NCBI GenBank assembly: GCA_028284935.1
Contig: JANQQQ010000033.1
Coordinates: 62,001 to 126,000 of the forward strand
DNA: 64,000 nucleotides
Source: Croceivirga sp.
GTDB taxonomy: Bacteria; Bacteroidota; Bacteroidia; Flavobacteriales; Flavobacteriaceae
Direction: 5' to 3'
Shown here: one piece after another, positions 43,572-51,834 of the stretch
How positions within the stretch are numbered: position 1 is the first letter of the stretch
Layout: each line of letters opens with the position of its first letter
Translations under genes and position numbers: made by a program
Notes under the pieces: model-generated
The model's input: the letters and a program-made list of their open reading frames with translations, nothing else
What the model was told of the DNA's origin: nothing
The model's database searches: none

Positions 43572-46187
43572 TTACTTCAGATACTCCTTTACCTTTTCCA
43601 GTGCCTCAGGAATCCCAGCAGGATGCTTGCCTCCTGCAGTGGCAAAGAAGGGTTGCCCTCCCCCACCACCTTGAATGTATTTTCCCAATTCGCGGACAAT
43701 ACTTCCTGCGTTCAATCCCTTTTCAAAAGCCATGTCCTTTGAAATATAACAAGCCAATAACGCCTTTCCTTCCTTTTCAGAGGCGAGCAAGGCAAATAAA
43801 TTGGTCTTGTTGTTCCCCATTTCAAACAACAGATCTTTCATTCCCCCAGCATCCAAATCCACTTTTTTTGCCAAAAACTTAACCCCATTGACTTCGGATA
43901 GGGTATTCATCAACTCGGTTTTCAGCCCCTTTGCTTTTTCTTTTAACAGAAGTTCCACCTGCTTTTTGAGCTGGTGGTTCTCTTCTTGCAAGGCATTTAC
44001 GGCTTTTACTGGGTCTTTGGCGTTATGGAGTAGGTCTTTAATTTCGTATAACTGTCGGTTGTTGTTAAAATAAAAATCCTTTACGGCATCAAAAGTAATT
44101 GCTTCAATTCTTCGTATCCCTGCAGCTACCGCTCCTTCGGAAATAATTTTAAAATGCCATATATCGCCCGTGTTTTGAACATGGGTGCCACCACAGAGTT
44201 CAATGGACTTACCAAAACGTATGGTGCGCACGGTATCCCCGTATTTTTCACCAAAAAGGGCCATGGCGCCCTCGTCCAATGCTTGGGACATGGGGATATT
44301 TCGTTGCTCCTCCAAGGGTAAATGCCCTTCAATACGCGCATTCACAAAATTCTCAACCTCCCTAAGCTCCTCCACCGTTAGTTTGGAGAAGTGGGAAAAA
44401 TCAAATCTTAGGTATTTGGAATGTACCGCAGAGCCCTTTTGTTCCACATGTTCGCCCAGTACTTCGCGTAGTGCTTGATGCATTAAGTGTGTCGCGGTAT
44501 GGTTGCAGGCTGTCCGTTGTCGTTGTTTATGGTCAACGGAGGCCTTAAAAGTAGCATTGATGTTTTTTGGAAGGTTTTCCGAAAAGTGCACAATTTCATT
44601 GTTCTCCTTTTTGGTATCAATGATATAGGTGACATCACCATTGGGTGCTTCCAAATACCCCTTGTCTCCCACCTGTCCACCACCTTCCGCATAGAAGGGG
44701 GTACTATTGAAAACCAATTGGTAACGATTGCCCTCCTTTTTTGAGGTTATCTTTCGGTACTTGACCAGCCGTACTTTGGTTTCCAAAATATCGTAGCCTA
44801 CAAACTCTTGTTCGCTATCTTTTTGAAGGACTGTCCAATCGTCTTTACTAGTTTCCGAAGCGGCTCTGGAACGGTCTTTTTGGGCCTGCAAGGCCTTTTC
44901 AAAACCTTGCGTGTCCAAACCATATCCTTTCTCTTCCAGAATCAAGGCCGTAAGGTCAATGGGGAAACCAAAGGTGTCATACAACTCAAAGGCCTTTTCA
45001 CCATCCACTACCTTTCCCTTGGTGGCCTTAATAACGGAATCCAATAAGACCAGCCCTTGTTCCAGGGTACTCAAAAACGAGCTTTCTTCCTCTTTAATCA
45101 CATTTTCAATAAGTTGTCTTTGGCTCTTAAGTTCTGGAAATGCCGCTCCCATTTGTTCTCCCAATACCTTTACCAAACGATGGATAAAAGGGGTTTTGGT
45201 GTCCAAAAAGGTAAATCCGTACCTAATGGCACGTCGCAATATTCTTCGGATGACGTAACCAGCTCCCGTATTACTGGGCAATTGTCCATCGGCAATGGCA
45301 AAGGATACCGCTCTTACATGGTCGGCCACCACGCGAATGGCAATATCCGTTTCCTCATGGGTTCCATATTCCTTTCGGGTAATGGTCTCAATTTCCCGAA
45401 TCAGGGGAGTAAACACATCAGTATCGTAATTCGACTGTTTGCCCTGTAAGACCATACAAAGTCGCTCAAAACCCATCCCCGTGTCAATATGCTTTTCGGG
45501 AAGGTCTTCCAATTGCCCGTTGGCCTTTCGGTTGTATTGGATAAAAACCAAATTCCAGATTTCCACTACCTGAGGATGGTCTTTGTTAACGAGTTGGGCT
45601 CCCGGCACCTTGTTCTTTTCTTCATCTGACCTGATGTCCACGTGAATTTCAGAACATGGCCCACACGGGCCCTGGTCACCCATTTCCCAAAAATTATCCT
45701 TCTTATCTCCCATTAGAATACGCTCCTCGGGGAGAATTTCCTTCCAAAAGTTGAACGCCTCTTGGTCCATCTCCAAATGATCCGCATCATCACTTCCCTC
45801 AAAAACCGTAACATACAGGTTGTTCCTATCAATTTTGTATACTTCCGTAAGCAACTCCCATGCCCAGGCTATGGCATCTTTTTTAAAGTAATCGCCAAAA
45901 CTCCAATTGCCCAACATTTCAAACATGGTATGGTGATAGGTATCCTTACCCACCTCCTCCAGGTCATTGTGCTTCCCGCTGACGCGAAGGCATTTTTGGG
46001 TATCCGCCAAACGTTTTTTGTCCGGCTTTGAAATCCCAAGAAAGTATTCCTTAAACTGGTTCATTCCAGCATTGGTGAACAATAAAGTGGGATCGTTTTT
46101 CATCACCATGGAAGCCGAAGGAACAATCTTGTGATCCTTGGAAGCAAAGAAGTTTAGAAACTGTTCTCTAACCTGTTGGGATGTCAT
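43572..46187 (-). CDS. alaS: Alanine--tRNA ligase
   Basis: Charges tRNA-Ala with alanine; cytoplasmic and essential. 871 residues. The class II catalytic core contains [20 protein letters not shown] and the editing-domain zinc motifs [11 protein letters not shown] and CGGTHVQN. The C-terminal DHH-associated domain ends in [20 protein letters not shown]. Start is [14 protein letters not shown]. Length and domain order are normal. It is divergent from the M23 peptidase gene. Confidence 0.97.
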   Translation of the reverse strand: MTSQQVREQFLNFFASKDHKIVPSASMVMKNDPTLLFTNAGMNQFKEYFLGISKPDKKRLADTQKCLRVSGKHNDLEEVGKDTYHHTMFEMLGNWSFGDYFKKDAIAWAWELLTEVYKIDRNNLYVTVFEGSDDADHLEMDQEAFNFWKEILPEERILMGDKKDNFWEMGDQGPCGPCSEIHVDIRSDEEKNKVPGAQLVNKDHPQVVEIWNLVFIQYNRKANGQLEDLPEKHIDTGMGFERLCMVLQGKQSNYDTDVFTPLIREIETITRKEYGTHEETDIAIRVVADHVRAVSFAIADGQLPSNTGAGYVIRRILRRAIRYGFTFLDTKTPFIHRLVKVLGEQMGAAFPELKSQRQLIENVIKEEESSFLSTLEQGLVLLDSVIKATKGKVVDGEKAFELYDTFGFPIDLTALILEEKGYGLDTQGFEKALQAQKDRSRAASETSKDDWTVLQKDSEQEFVGYDILETKVRLVKYRKITSKKEGNRYQLVFNSTPFYAEGGGQVGDKGYLEAPNGDVTYIIDTKKENNEIVHFSENLPKNINATFKASVDHKQRQRTACNHTATHLMHQALREVLGEHVEQKGSAVHSKYLRFDFSHFSKLTVEELREVENFVNARIEGHLPLEEQRNIPMSQALDEGAMALFGEKYGDTVRTIRFGKSIELCGGTHVQNTGDIWHFKIISEGAVAAGIRRIEAITFDAVKDFYFNNNRQLYEIKDLLHNAKDPVKAVNALQEENHQLKKQVELLLKEKAKGLKTELMNTLSEVNGVKFLAKKVDLDAGGMKDLLFEMGNNKTNLFALLASEKEGKALLACYISKDMAFEKGLNAGSIVRELGKYIQGGGGGQPFFATAGGKHPAGIPEALEKVKEYLK

Positions 46188-46213
46188 AAGGGCAGTTAAG
46201 CTTTAATTAATTT

Positions 46214-46252
46214 TAACAGACCGTACAAAACAATTTTTATATTTGTCTGTTA
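46214..46252. promoter_or_regulatory. Inverted repeat around the M23 gene promoter
   Basis: TAACAGAC (46214-46221) and GTCTGTTA (46245-46252), perfect 8-bp arms with 23 bases between. They bracket the -7 box TATATTTG (46238-46245) and its -33 region. Arm spacing suggests a dimeric regulator or DNA looping. Confidence 0.45.
46238..46245 (+). promoter_or_regulatory. Candidate -7 box (TATATTTG) for the M23 peptidase gene
   Basis: Exact match to TAnnTTTG, 46 bp before the ATG. It is overlapped by the right arm of the inverted repeat. Confidence 0.6.
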
Positions 46253-46291
46253 CCATAAAATGAACGACCAAAAATAGGATAATTTACCTTC

Positions 46292-47269
46292 ATGTCTAAA
46301 GTAAAGTACTATTACGACCCCGATACCCTTTCGTATCGAAAAATTGAACCCAAGAAGTCGAAAAAGTACCGGAACATTGCCTTTTTTATTTTAGGTGCTG
46401 CCCTCTTTGGGTTATTGGGTCTTATTTTCTTACTGAATACCAATCTAATCAATACCCCTAAGGAACTTTCCCTACAGCGTGAAGTTCAGAACTACGAACT
46501 GCAATTTGACATCTTGAATCGAAAGATGCAACAAATAGAGCAAGTTTTGGCCAACATAGAAGATCGGGACAATAATATTTATCGATTGTATTTTGAGGCC
46601 AATCCCATTCCCGAAGAACAACGAAGGGCCGGTTTTGGTGGGGTCAACCGCTATAAATCCTTGGAGGGTTTCAATAATTCCGAAATTATCATCGATGCCA
46701 CCAAACGTTTGGATATTATACAAAAACAAATGGTCATCCAATCCAAATCATTGGATGAGATTGCCAAATTGGCCGAGGAAAAGGAGAAATTATTGGCCGC
46801 CATCCCAGCAATCCAACCCGTTAACAATGAGGACAAACCAAGAATGGTATCTGGTTATGGGTGGCGTACCGACCCCTTTACCAAGGCACGTAAAATGCAT
46901 TGGGGGATGGACTTTGCAGCTCCAAGGGGCACACCGATATATGCCTCTGGTGACGGTAAAGTAACGCGAGCCGACAATCGTTCCTCTGGTTATGGTAAGC
47001 ACATTCGTTTAAATCACGGTTTTGGATATAGGTCGTTATACGCTCATTTGAGCAAATACAATGTTACCGTGGGTCAAAAGGTGAAACGCGGGGATCTCAT
47101 TGGTTTCATGGGCAATACGGGGCGATCCAAGGGGCCTCACCTCCATTATGAAGTCTGGAAAGATGGGAAACGTATCAATCCTATTAATTTTTACTACGGC
47201 AGTTTGACCGCGGAAGAATTTGAGAATATGCTTAGAATAGCCAATCAAGAGAACGAATCCTTAGATTAA
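46292..47269 (+). CDS. M23 family metallopeptidase
   Basis: A periplasmic peptidoglycan endopeptidase anchored by an N-terminal helix (residues 29-49, IAFFILGAALFGLLGLIFLL). A coiled coil of about 100 residues follows, then the LytM/M23 domain (about 190-300). Zinc ligands are seen in MHWGMDFAAPRGTPIYA (His, Asp) and in GPHLHYEVWKDG (HxH). RSKGPHLHYE is the family signature. It could be an EnvC- or MepM-like cell-division factor. It overlaps the MerR gene by one base (TAATG). Confidence 0.93.
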   Translation: MSKVKYYYDPDTLSYRKIEPKKSKKYRNIAFFILGAALFGLLGLIFLLNTNLINTPKELSLQREVQNYELQFDILNRKMQQIEQVLANIEDRDNNIYRLYFEANPIPEEQRRAGFGGVNRYKSLEGFNNSEIIIDATKRLDIIQKQMVIQSKSLDEIAKLAEEKEKLLAAIPAIQPVNNEDKPRMVSGYGWRTDPFTKARKMHWGMDFAAPRGTPIYASGDGKVTRADNRSSGYGKHIRLNHGFGYRSLYAHLSKYNVTVGQKVKRGDLIGFMGNTGRSKGPHLHYEVWKDGKRINPINFYYGSLTAEEFENMLRIANQENESLD

Positions 47270-47598
47270 TGCACGTAGAGCTCCCAGAAAAAAGGTATTA
47301 TGGTATTGGGGAAGTAGCCAAAGCCTTTGGGGTCAACACCTCACTCATTCGCTTTTGGGAAAAGGAGTTTGATGTACTGCAACCAAAAAAGAACGCTAAG
47401 GGCAATCGCAAGTTCACCCCCCAGGACATTAAGAATTTACAACTGATCCATCATTTGGTCAAAGAACGGGGATTTACCTTGGAAGGCGCCAAAACCCATT
47501 TAAAGGAAGAAAAACACAAGACCCTATCCAATTTTGATGTTATCGAAAAATTGCAACGGGTAAAGGCAGAGCTTATAAAAATTAAGGAGCAACTTTAA
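47269..47598 (+). CDS. MerR-family transcriptional regulator
   Basis: 109 residues: a winged-helix DNA-binding domain at the N-terminus (YYGIGEVAKAFGVNTSLIRF; WEKEFDVLQPKKNAKGNRKF) followed by a helical tail (VIEKLQRVKAELIKIKEQL) that should form a dimerisation coil. There is no effector domain of the metal or drug kind. Translationally coupled to the M23 peptidase gene. This fusion of a peptidase and regulator operon is conserved in Flavobacteriaceae as far as I know; a target in cell-wall metabolism is inference. Confidence 0.88.
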   Translation: MHVELPEKRYYGIGEVAKAFGVNTSLIRFWEKEFDVLQPKKNAKGNRKFTPQDIKNLQLIHHLVKERGFTLEGAKTHLKEEKHKTLSNFDVIEKLQRVKAELIKIKEQL

Positions 47599-47667
47599 TT
47601 GTTGTAACAAAATAGCATTGTTACGCACTTATCCTATAACTATAATAAACACTAAAACACGAGAGCA

Positions 47668-48267
47668 ATGAAAAAATGGTTGATACCCCTTGTTATCATT
47701 GGGGTCATAATATTTGTATTGGGTAGTTGGTACGTAAATACCAATAACACCTTGGTAGATATGAAAGGCCAGGCTACCAAGCAGTGGGCAAATGTTGAAA
47801 GTTCCTACCAACGCAGAAGCGACCTCATAGGGAATTTGGTAAAGACCGTACAGGGGGCAGCTGATTTTGAAAGGGGCACTTTAACGGACGTTATCGAGGC
47901 GAGGGCCAAGGCAACATCGACCACCATCGACATCAATAATTTGACGCCTGAAGCCTTAGGGCAATTTCAACAAGCACAGTCCGGATTATCCTCGGCATTG
48001 TCCCGGTTGTTGGTTACTGTGGAACGTTATCCAGATTTAAAGGCCAACCAGAACTTTTTAGAGCTACAATCGCAATTGGAAGGAACTGAAAATAGAATTA
48101 ATGTGGAACGAAATCGGTTCAATGATTTGGCTGGTGAATACAATATCAAGATTGAAAAAATACCCACCAACATTATTGCCAACCTAGCAGGGTTTGATGC
48201 CTTGGCTTTATTCAAGTCCGATGCTCGCTCTGAAAATGCTCCGGAAGTCGACTTTAACTTCGATTAA
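47668..48267 (+). CDS. lemA: LemA family protein
   Basis: 199 residues with an N-terminal membrane helix (4-24, LIPLVIIGVIIFVLGSWYV) and a helical, mostly extracytoplasmic domain (AEGQ-type core, SSYQRRSDLIGNLVKTVQGA ... ERNRFNDLAGEYN). LemA proteins are widespread; function unknown. First gene of a lemA-TPM-TPM operon, a common arrangement in Bacteroidetes: 2 bp to the next gene. Confidence 0.92.
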   Translation: MKKWLIPLVIIGVIIFVLGSWYVNTNNTLVDMKGQATKQWANVESSYQRRSDLIGNLVKTVQGAADFERGTLTDVIEARAKATSTTIDINNLTPEALGQFQQAQSGLSSALSRLLVTVERYPDLKANQNFLELQSQLEGTENRINVERNRFNDLAGEYNIKIEKIPTNIIANLAGFDALALFKSDARSENAPEVDFNFD

Positions 48268-48269
48268 AA

Positions 48270-48707
48270 ATGAACAAAGTGGAGGCTTTTCTTACTACAG
48301 AAGAGGAGCAGGAAATTGTGGATGCCATCCTAGAGGCTGAAAAAAACACCTCCGGAGAAATCCGGGTGCATATCGAAGCTTCGGCAAAGATGGACCATTT
48401 CAGTCGAGCCCAGCAGGTCTTTCATTTTCTAAAAATGGATAATACCAAAGATGGGAATGGAGTACTCATCTATGTAGCAGTAAACGACAAAAAATTCGTC
48501 ATCTATGGAGATCGAGGCATTGACAAGGCTGTCCCCAAAGGATTCTGGGAAAACACCAAGGATGTTATAGCACAACATTTTAAAAAGGGGGAATTCAAAA
48601 AAGGCATTATTGAGGGGGTCTTAAAGGCAGGTAAGGAATTACAGGAACACTTTCCATGGGATCATGGAGATATTAATGAGTTGAGCGATGCAGTTTCCAA
48701 AGGCTAG
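48270..48707 (+). CDS. TPM-domain protein (soluble)
   Basis: 145 residues of the TPM (Thylakoid-PSII-MPD) domain: EEEQEIVDAILEAEKNTSGE, IRVHIEASAK, GNGVLIYVAVNDKKFVIYGD, KAVPKGFWENTKDVI. TPM domains have phosphatase-like folds. There is no signal, so it may be cytoplasmic or peripheral. Second gene of the lemA operon; it overlaps the third by 20 bases. Confidence 0.9.
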   Translation: MNKVEAFLTTEEEQEIVDAILEAEKNTSGEIRVHIEASAKMDHFSRAQQVFHFLKMDNTKDGNGVLIYVAVNDKKFVIYGDRGIDKAVPKGFWENTKDVIAQHFKKGEFKKGIIEGVLKAGKELQEHFPWDHGDINELSDAVSKG

Positions 48708-49578
48708 AAAGCCCCTCCTGACTTCCCCAAGGGGGAGGAACTCAACTCGGACGGAGAGTATTTTCAATTTTACCATTGGTTTCACCCGCATCGCATTTCC
48801 TATTTTCTTATTTCTTATTTCTCACTTAGGTTGGGGCCAGTTTGAGATTCCGGCGAAACCTGAAAAGCAGACCAGCGTATACGACTATATCAACCTTCTC
48901 AATGCTGGTGAAAAAAGCCAACTGGAACAAAAGCTCATTCGATATTCCGATAGTACCTCAACCCAAATAGTTGTTGCCATTATCAGTTCCACGGAAGGGG
49001 AAAACATCAATTATCTAGGGGCCCTATGGGGTCAGCAATGGGGCATTGGCCAAGCGGACAAAGACAATGGCATCCTTGTATTGCTTGCCAAGGACGATCG
49101 AAGAATAGCCATTAATACCGGATACGGCGTTGAGGAATTCCTCACGGATGTAATGAGCAAGCGCATCATTGAGCAAATTATTATTCCCGAATTTAAGCGA
49201 GGGGACTATTATGGCGGTTTGAATGCTGGTGCCGATGCTATTTTTCAGGTGTTAACCGGTCAGTTCAAAGAAGAGCGGGACTTTGGAAATGACCAGGGTT
49301 TTCCGCTTCGCAAGCTATTGCCCCTTATTATCTTCTTTGTCATATTCTTGATTTTAGCCAGCAGAAAAAACAAGGGAGGCCGAAACAACCGCGGTGGCCG
49401 TGGTGGACGAGGATTGGATATTTGGGACATGATCATCCTAAGCAATATGGGCCGTGGTGGCTACAGAGGGGGCTCTTCCAGAGGTGGTTTTGGAGGTGGT
49501 GGCTTTGGTTCCGGAGGTTTTGGTGGTGGCTTTGGTGGCGGTGGTTTCGGAGGCGGTGGTGCTTCCGGGGGGTGGTAA
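48688..49578 (+). CDS. TPM-domain protein, exported, with Gly-rich tail (YgcG-like)
   Basis: 296 residues. A signal-like helix (IAFPIFLFLISHLGWGQ, about residues 35-51) is followed by the TPM domain (YDYINLLNAGEKSQLEQKLI; GILVLLAKDDRRIAINTGYG; VEEFLTDVMSKRI). A membrane helix at about 210-228 (LLPLIIFFVIFLILAS) and a tail of Gly-Phe-Gly repeats complete it. The only in-frame start, ATG 48688, lies inside the upstream gene, so the N-region before the signal is unusually long (about 34 residues). That region comes from a dispersed repeat (48711-48741). The annotated start may therefore be wrong. Confidence 0.82.
   Translation: MQFPKARKPLLTSPRGRNSTRTESIFNFTIGFTRIAFPIFLFLISHLGWGQFEIPAKPEKQTSVYDYINLLNAGEKSQLEQKLIRYSDSTSTQIVVAIISSTEGENINYLGALWGQQWGIGQADKDNGILVLLAKDDRRIAINTGYGVEEFLTDVMSKRIIEQIIIPEFKRGDYYGGLNAGADAIFQVLTGQFKEERDFGNDQGFPLRKLLPLIIFFVIFLILASRKNKGGRNNRGGRGGRGLDIWDMIILSNMGRGGYRGGSSRGGFGGGGFGSGGFGGGFGGGGFGGGGASGGW
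48708..48741. repeat. Dispersed GC-rich repeat inside the overlapping region of the two TPM genes
   Basis: CCCCTCCTGACTTCCCC AAGGGGGAGG, a palindrome-like element of the kind often seen between Bacteroidetes genes. Here it supplies part of the N-terminal coding sequence of the second TPM gene. Confidence 0.45.
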
Positions 49579-49652
49579 TACCACTCTTTACGTTCCCAAG
49601 GTATTTCTTTAAACACAGAAAACCTTATCTTTTCCTGTAAATACGATTGCAT

Positions 49653-51260
49653 ATGGTACAATCCTATAAAAAGAAGCATACCGTTGCCGATCATTATGAT
49701 GCTGTTTTAATTGGATCGGGGATGGGCTGTTTGGCGACAGGTGCATGCTTGGCAAAAGCTGGTAAAAAAGTCCTTCTTTTGGAACGGCATTACACGGCTG
49801 GAGGGTACACCCATGTTTTTAAAAGAAGGGGTTATGAATGGGATGTGGGCATACATTATATCGGCGAGGTTCATCGAGAAAATGGAGTGCTAAAGAAAAT
49901 GTTTGACTATGTTTCGAATGGCAAGCTTCAATGGGCAGATATGGGCGAGGTCTACGATCGTATTGTCATCGGGGAAAAAACATATGATCTGCCCAAAGGG
50001 GTGAACAACTTCAAAAATGCCTTAAAAAAGCATTTCCCGGAAGAGTCACAGGCCATCGATTCCTATGTGGATTTGGTTTTCAAAGTATCAAAGGCAAGTA
50101 GATCCTATTACGCAGAAAAAGTCATGCCGCCTCTGGTGCAAAAACTTTTAGGGAACAAAATGCGGCGCCCCTATTTGGAGTATGCCACTCGAACCACACT
50201 TTCGGTTTTAGAGGAACTGACCTCGAACAAAGAATTGATAAAAGTACTTACAGGTCAATATGGGGACTATGGATTGCCTCCTTCCCAAAGTAGTTTTGCC
50301 ATGCATGTCTCCATTGCAAAACATTATTTCCAAGGGGGCTATTTCCCCATTGGCGGTTCTTCCCAAATTGTGAAAACCGTTGCTCCAGTAATCGCAGCCT
50401 CCGGCGGAACCATTCTGACCAGAGCCGAAGTGGCCCGTATTTGTATTGAAAATGGAAAGGCCACGGGAGTACAATTGACCGACGGCAAAGTGTTTACGGG
50501 AGACAAGATCATTAGCGGAACGGGCATTATGAATACCTACCAAAAATTACTTCCAAAAGAGGTAACGATGCGATATGGGCTTAATAAGGCTCTTAAAAAA
50601 GTTGCCCCTTCCATTGCCCATGTGTGCCTATATATTGGATTAAATGGCTCTCCCAAAGAGCTAAAGTTGCCCAAGGCCAATTACTGGATCTATCCAGATG
50701 ATTTAGATCATGACGGTTGTGTGGCGCGATTCGAAAAAGACGTGGACCAGCCCTTCCCCGTTGTCTATATTTCATTCCCAGCCGCAAAAGATCCCACTTG
50801 GGAAGAACGCTATCCTGGAAAAAGCACTATAGATATCATTACCGCTATGCCCTATGACATTTTCAAGGGATGGAAGGGTACCCCATGGAAAAAAAGGGGC
50901 GAGGCCTATGACCAATTGAAAGAGCGCATAGCACAACGCTTATTGGCAGAACTCTACAAAAAGGAACCACAACTGAAGGGTAAAATCGAGTACTATGAAC
51001 TTTCGAGCCCAATCACTACCCAACATTTTATGAACTATGATCAAGGTGAACTCTATGGTATTGATCATAACCCCGAGCGCTACTTACAACGGTTTCTACA
51101 ACCAAGAACGCCCATCAAGCATCTTTACTTAACAGGCCAGGACATTGTGACCTGCGGAGTGGCTGGAGCCCTTTTTGCCGGATTTATTACCGCATCAGCA
51201 ATTCTTGGAAAAAACATTTTGAAACCCTTGATAAAAAACAACACCTCTAAGGCAGCCTAA
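49653..51260 (+). CDS. Phytoene-dehydrogenase/retinol-saturase-like FAD oxidoreductase
   Basis: 535 residues. The dinucleotide-binding motif is at about 17-48 (AVLIGSGMGCLATGACLAKA, then LLLERHYTAGGYTHVF). The C-terminus (TGQDIVTCGVAGALFAGFIT) matches the RetSat/CrtISO/CrtI superfamily. The closest type is retinol saturase or carotenoid isomerase, acting on polyene lipids. The ATG at 49653 is chosen over a TTG at 49647. It could be involved in carotenoid pigment chemistry, but no crt cluster is adjacent. Monocistronic. Confidence 0.83.
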   Translation: MVQSYKKKHTVADHYDAVLIGSGMGCLATGACLAKAGKKVLLLERHYTAGGYTHVFKRRGYEWDVGIHYIGEVHRENGVLKKMFDYVSNGKLQWADMGEVYDRIVIGEKTYDLPKGVNNFKNALKKHFPEESQAIDSYVDLVFKVSKASRSYYAEKVMPPLVQKLLGNKMRRPYLEYATRTTLSVLEELTSNKELIKVLTGQYGDYGLPPSQSSFAMHVSIAKHYFQGGYFPIGGSSQIVKTVAPVIAASGGTILTRAEVARICIENGKATGVQLTDGKVFTGDKIISGTGIMNTYQKLLPKEVTMRYGLNKALKKVAPSIAHVCLYIGLNGSPKELKLPKANYWIYPDDLDHDGCVARFEKDVDQPFPVVYISFPAAKDPTWEERYPGKSTIDIITAMPYDIFKGWKGTPWKKRGEAYDQLKERIAQRLLAELYKKEPQLKGKIEYYELSSPITTQHFMNYDQGELYGIDHNPERYLQRFLQPRTPIKHLYLTGQDIVTCGVAGALFAGFITASAILGKNILKPLIKNNTSKAA

Positions 51261-51324
51261 GAATTGGCTTTTCTTATAATTGATCATGGGCGAAGAAGTA
51301 GTAGTCCTTGGGCTTTATGATGTG

Positions 51325-51756
51325 TTAATTGACAGGCCCCATTTTAGGTTTTCTATAGAATATTTTGTTGACAATTTTCCACTCCCCATCAATCTTTAGA
51401 AGGTTCATAAAATCGATAAATAGGAAGGTGGGATACTCAATTTCCAGTCGGGCATTTGCAGCATGCCCAGAGATGGTTATGTCTTCAATCCTTGTCATAC
51501 GATTTTGTTTTGGTTTTGAGGCATCCATTCCTGAAAAGAACTCAAGCGCATTTACTTCTTTGTAACCGTCTTTGGTCATATATTTCATGGTTGCTGTTTC
51601 ATGAAAGGCCTTTTTTAAGGTTTCAAAATCGTTGTTCGTGCCCCCTTCGAGATAATAATTGACCGTTTTGGCCACCAATTCGTAATCGGATTCTTGGGCC
51701 GTTATTGAAACAAAGGAAAGAATCACAGCAAATAGTAAAATGATTGTTCGTTTCAT
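51325..51756 (-). CDS. Exported NTF2-like / SnoaL-type protein
   Basis: 143 residues. A signal peptide (MKRTIILLFAVILSFVSITA) is followed by an NTF2-like fold: YYLEGGTNNDFETLKKAFHE, ATMKYMTKDGYKEVN, LLKIDGEWKIVNKIFYRKP. This is the putative lumazine-binding/nuclear-transport-factor-2 type. No catalytic residues are assigned. Periplasmic. Single gene, convergent with the FAD oxidoreductase. Confidence 0.82.
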   Translation of the reverse strand: MKRTIILLFAVILSFVSITAQESDYELVAKTVNYYLEGGTNNDFETLKKAFHETATMKYMTKDGYKEVNALEFFSGMDASKPKQNRMTRIEDITISGHAANARLEIEYPTFLFIDFMNLLKIDGEWKIVNKIFYRKPKMGPVN

Positions 51757-51834
51757 GATGGATAGGTTTTGTTTCTTTAAAAGTATAGCGTACAGCTCGG
51801 AATTGCTATTAAGAAAATGGTAAAGTTATCCTTA

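Noticed and set aside
43394-43882. A 162-codon plus-strand frame over the end of alaS
   Set aside because: It is made from palindromic intergenic DNA and the antisense of alaS, with no start context and no family resemblance.
49490-49575. GGTGGTTTTGG-type repeats and a Pro-rich frame on the opposite strand
   Set aside because: The plus strand codes for the Gly-rich tail of the TPM protein; the Pro-rich frame is its antisense shadow.
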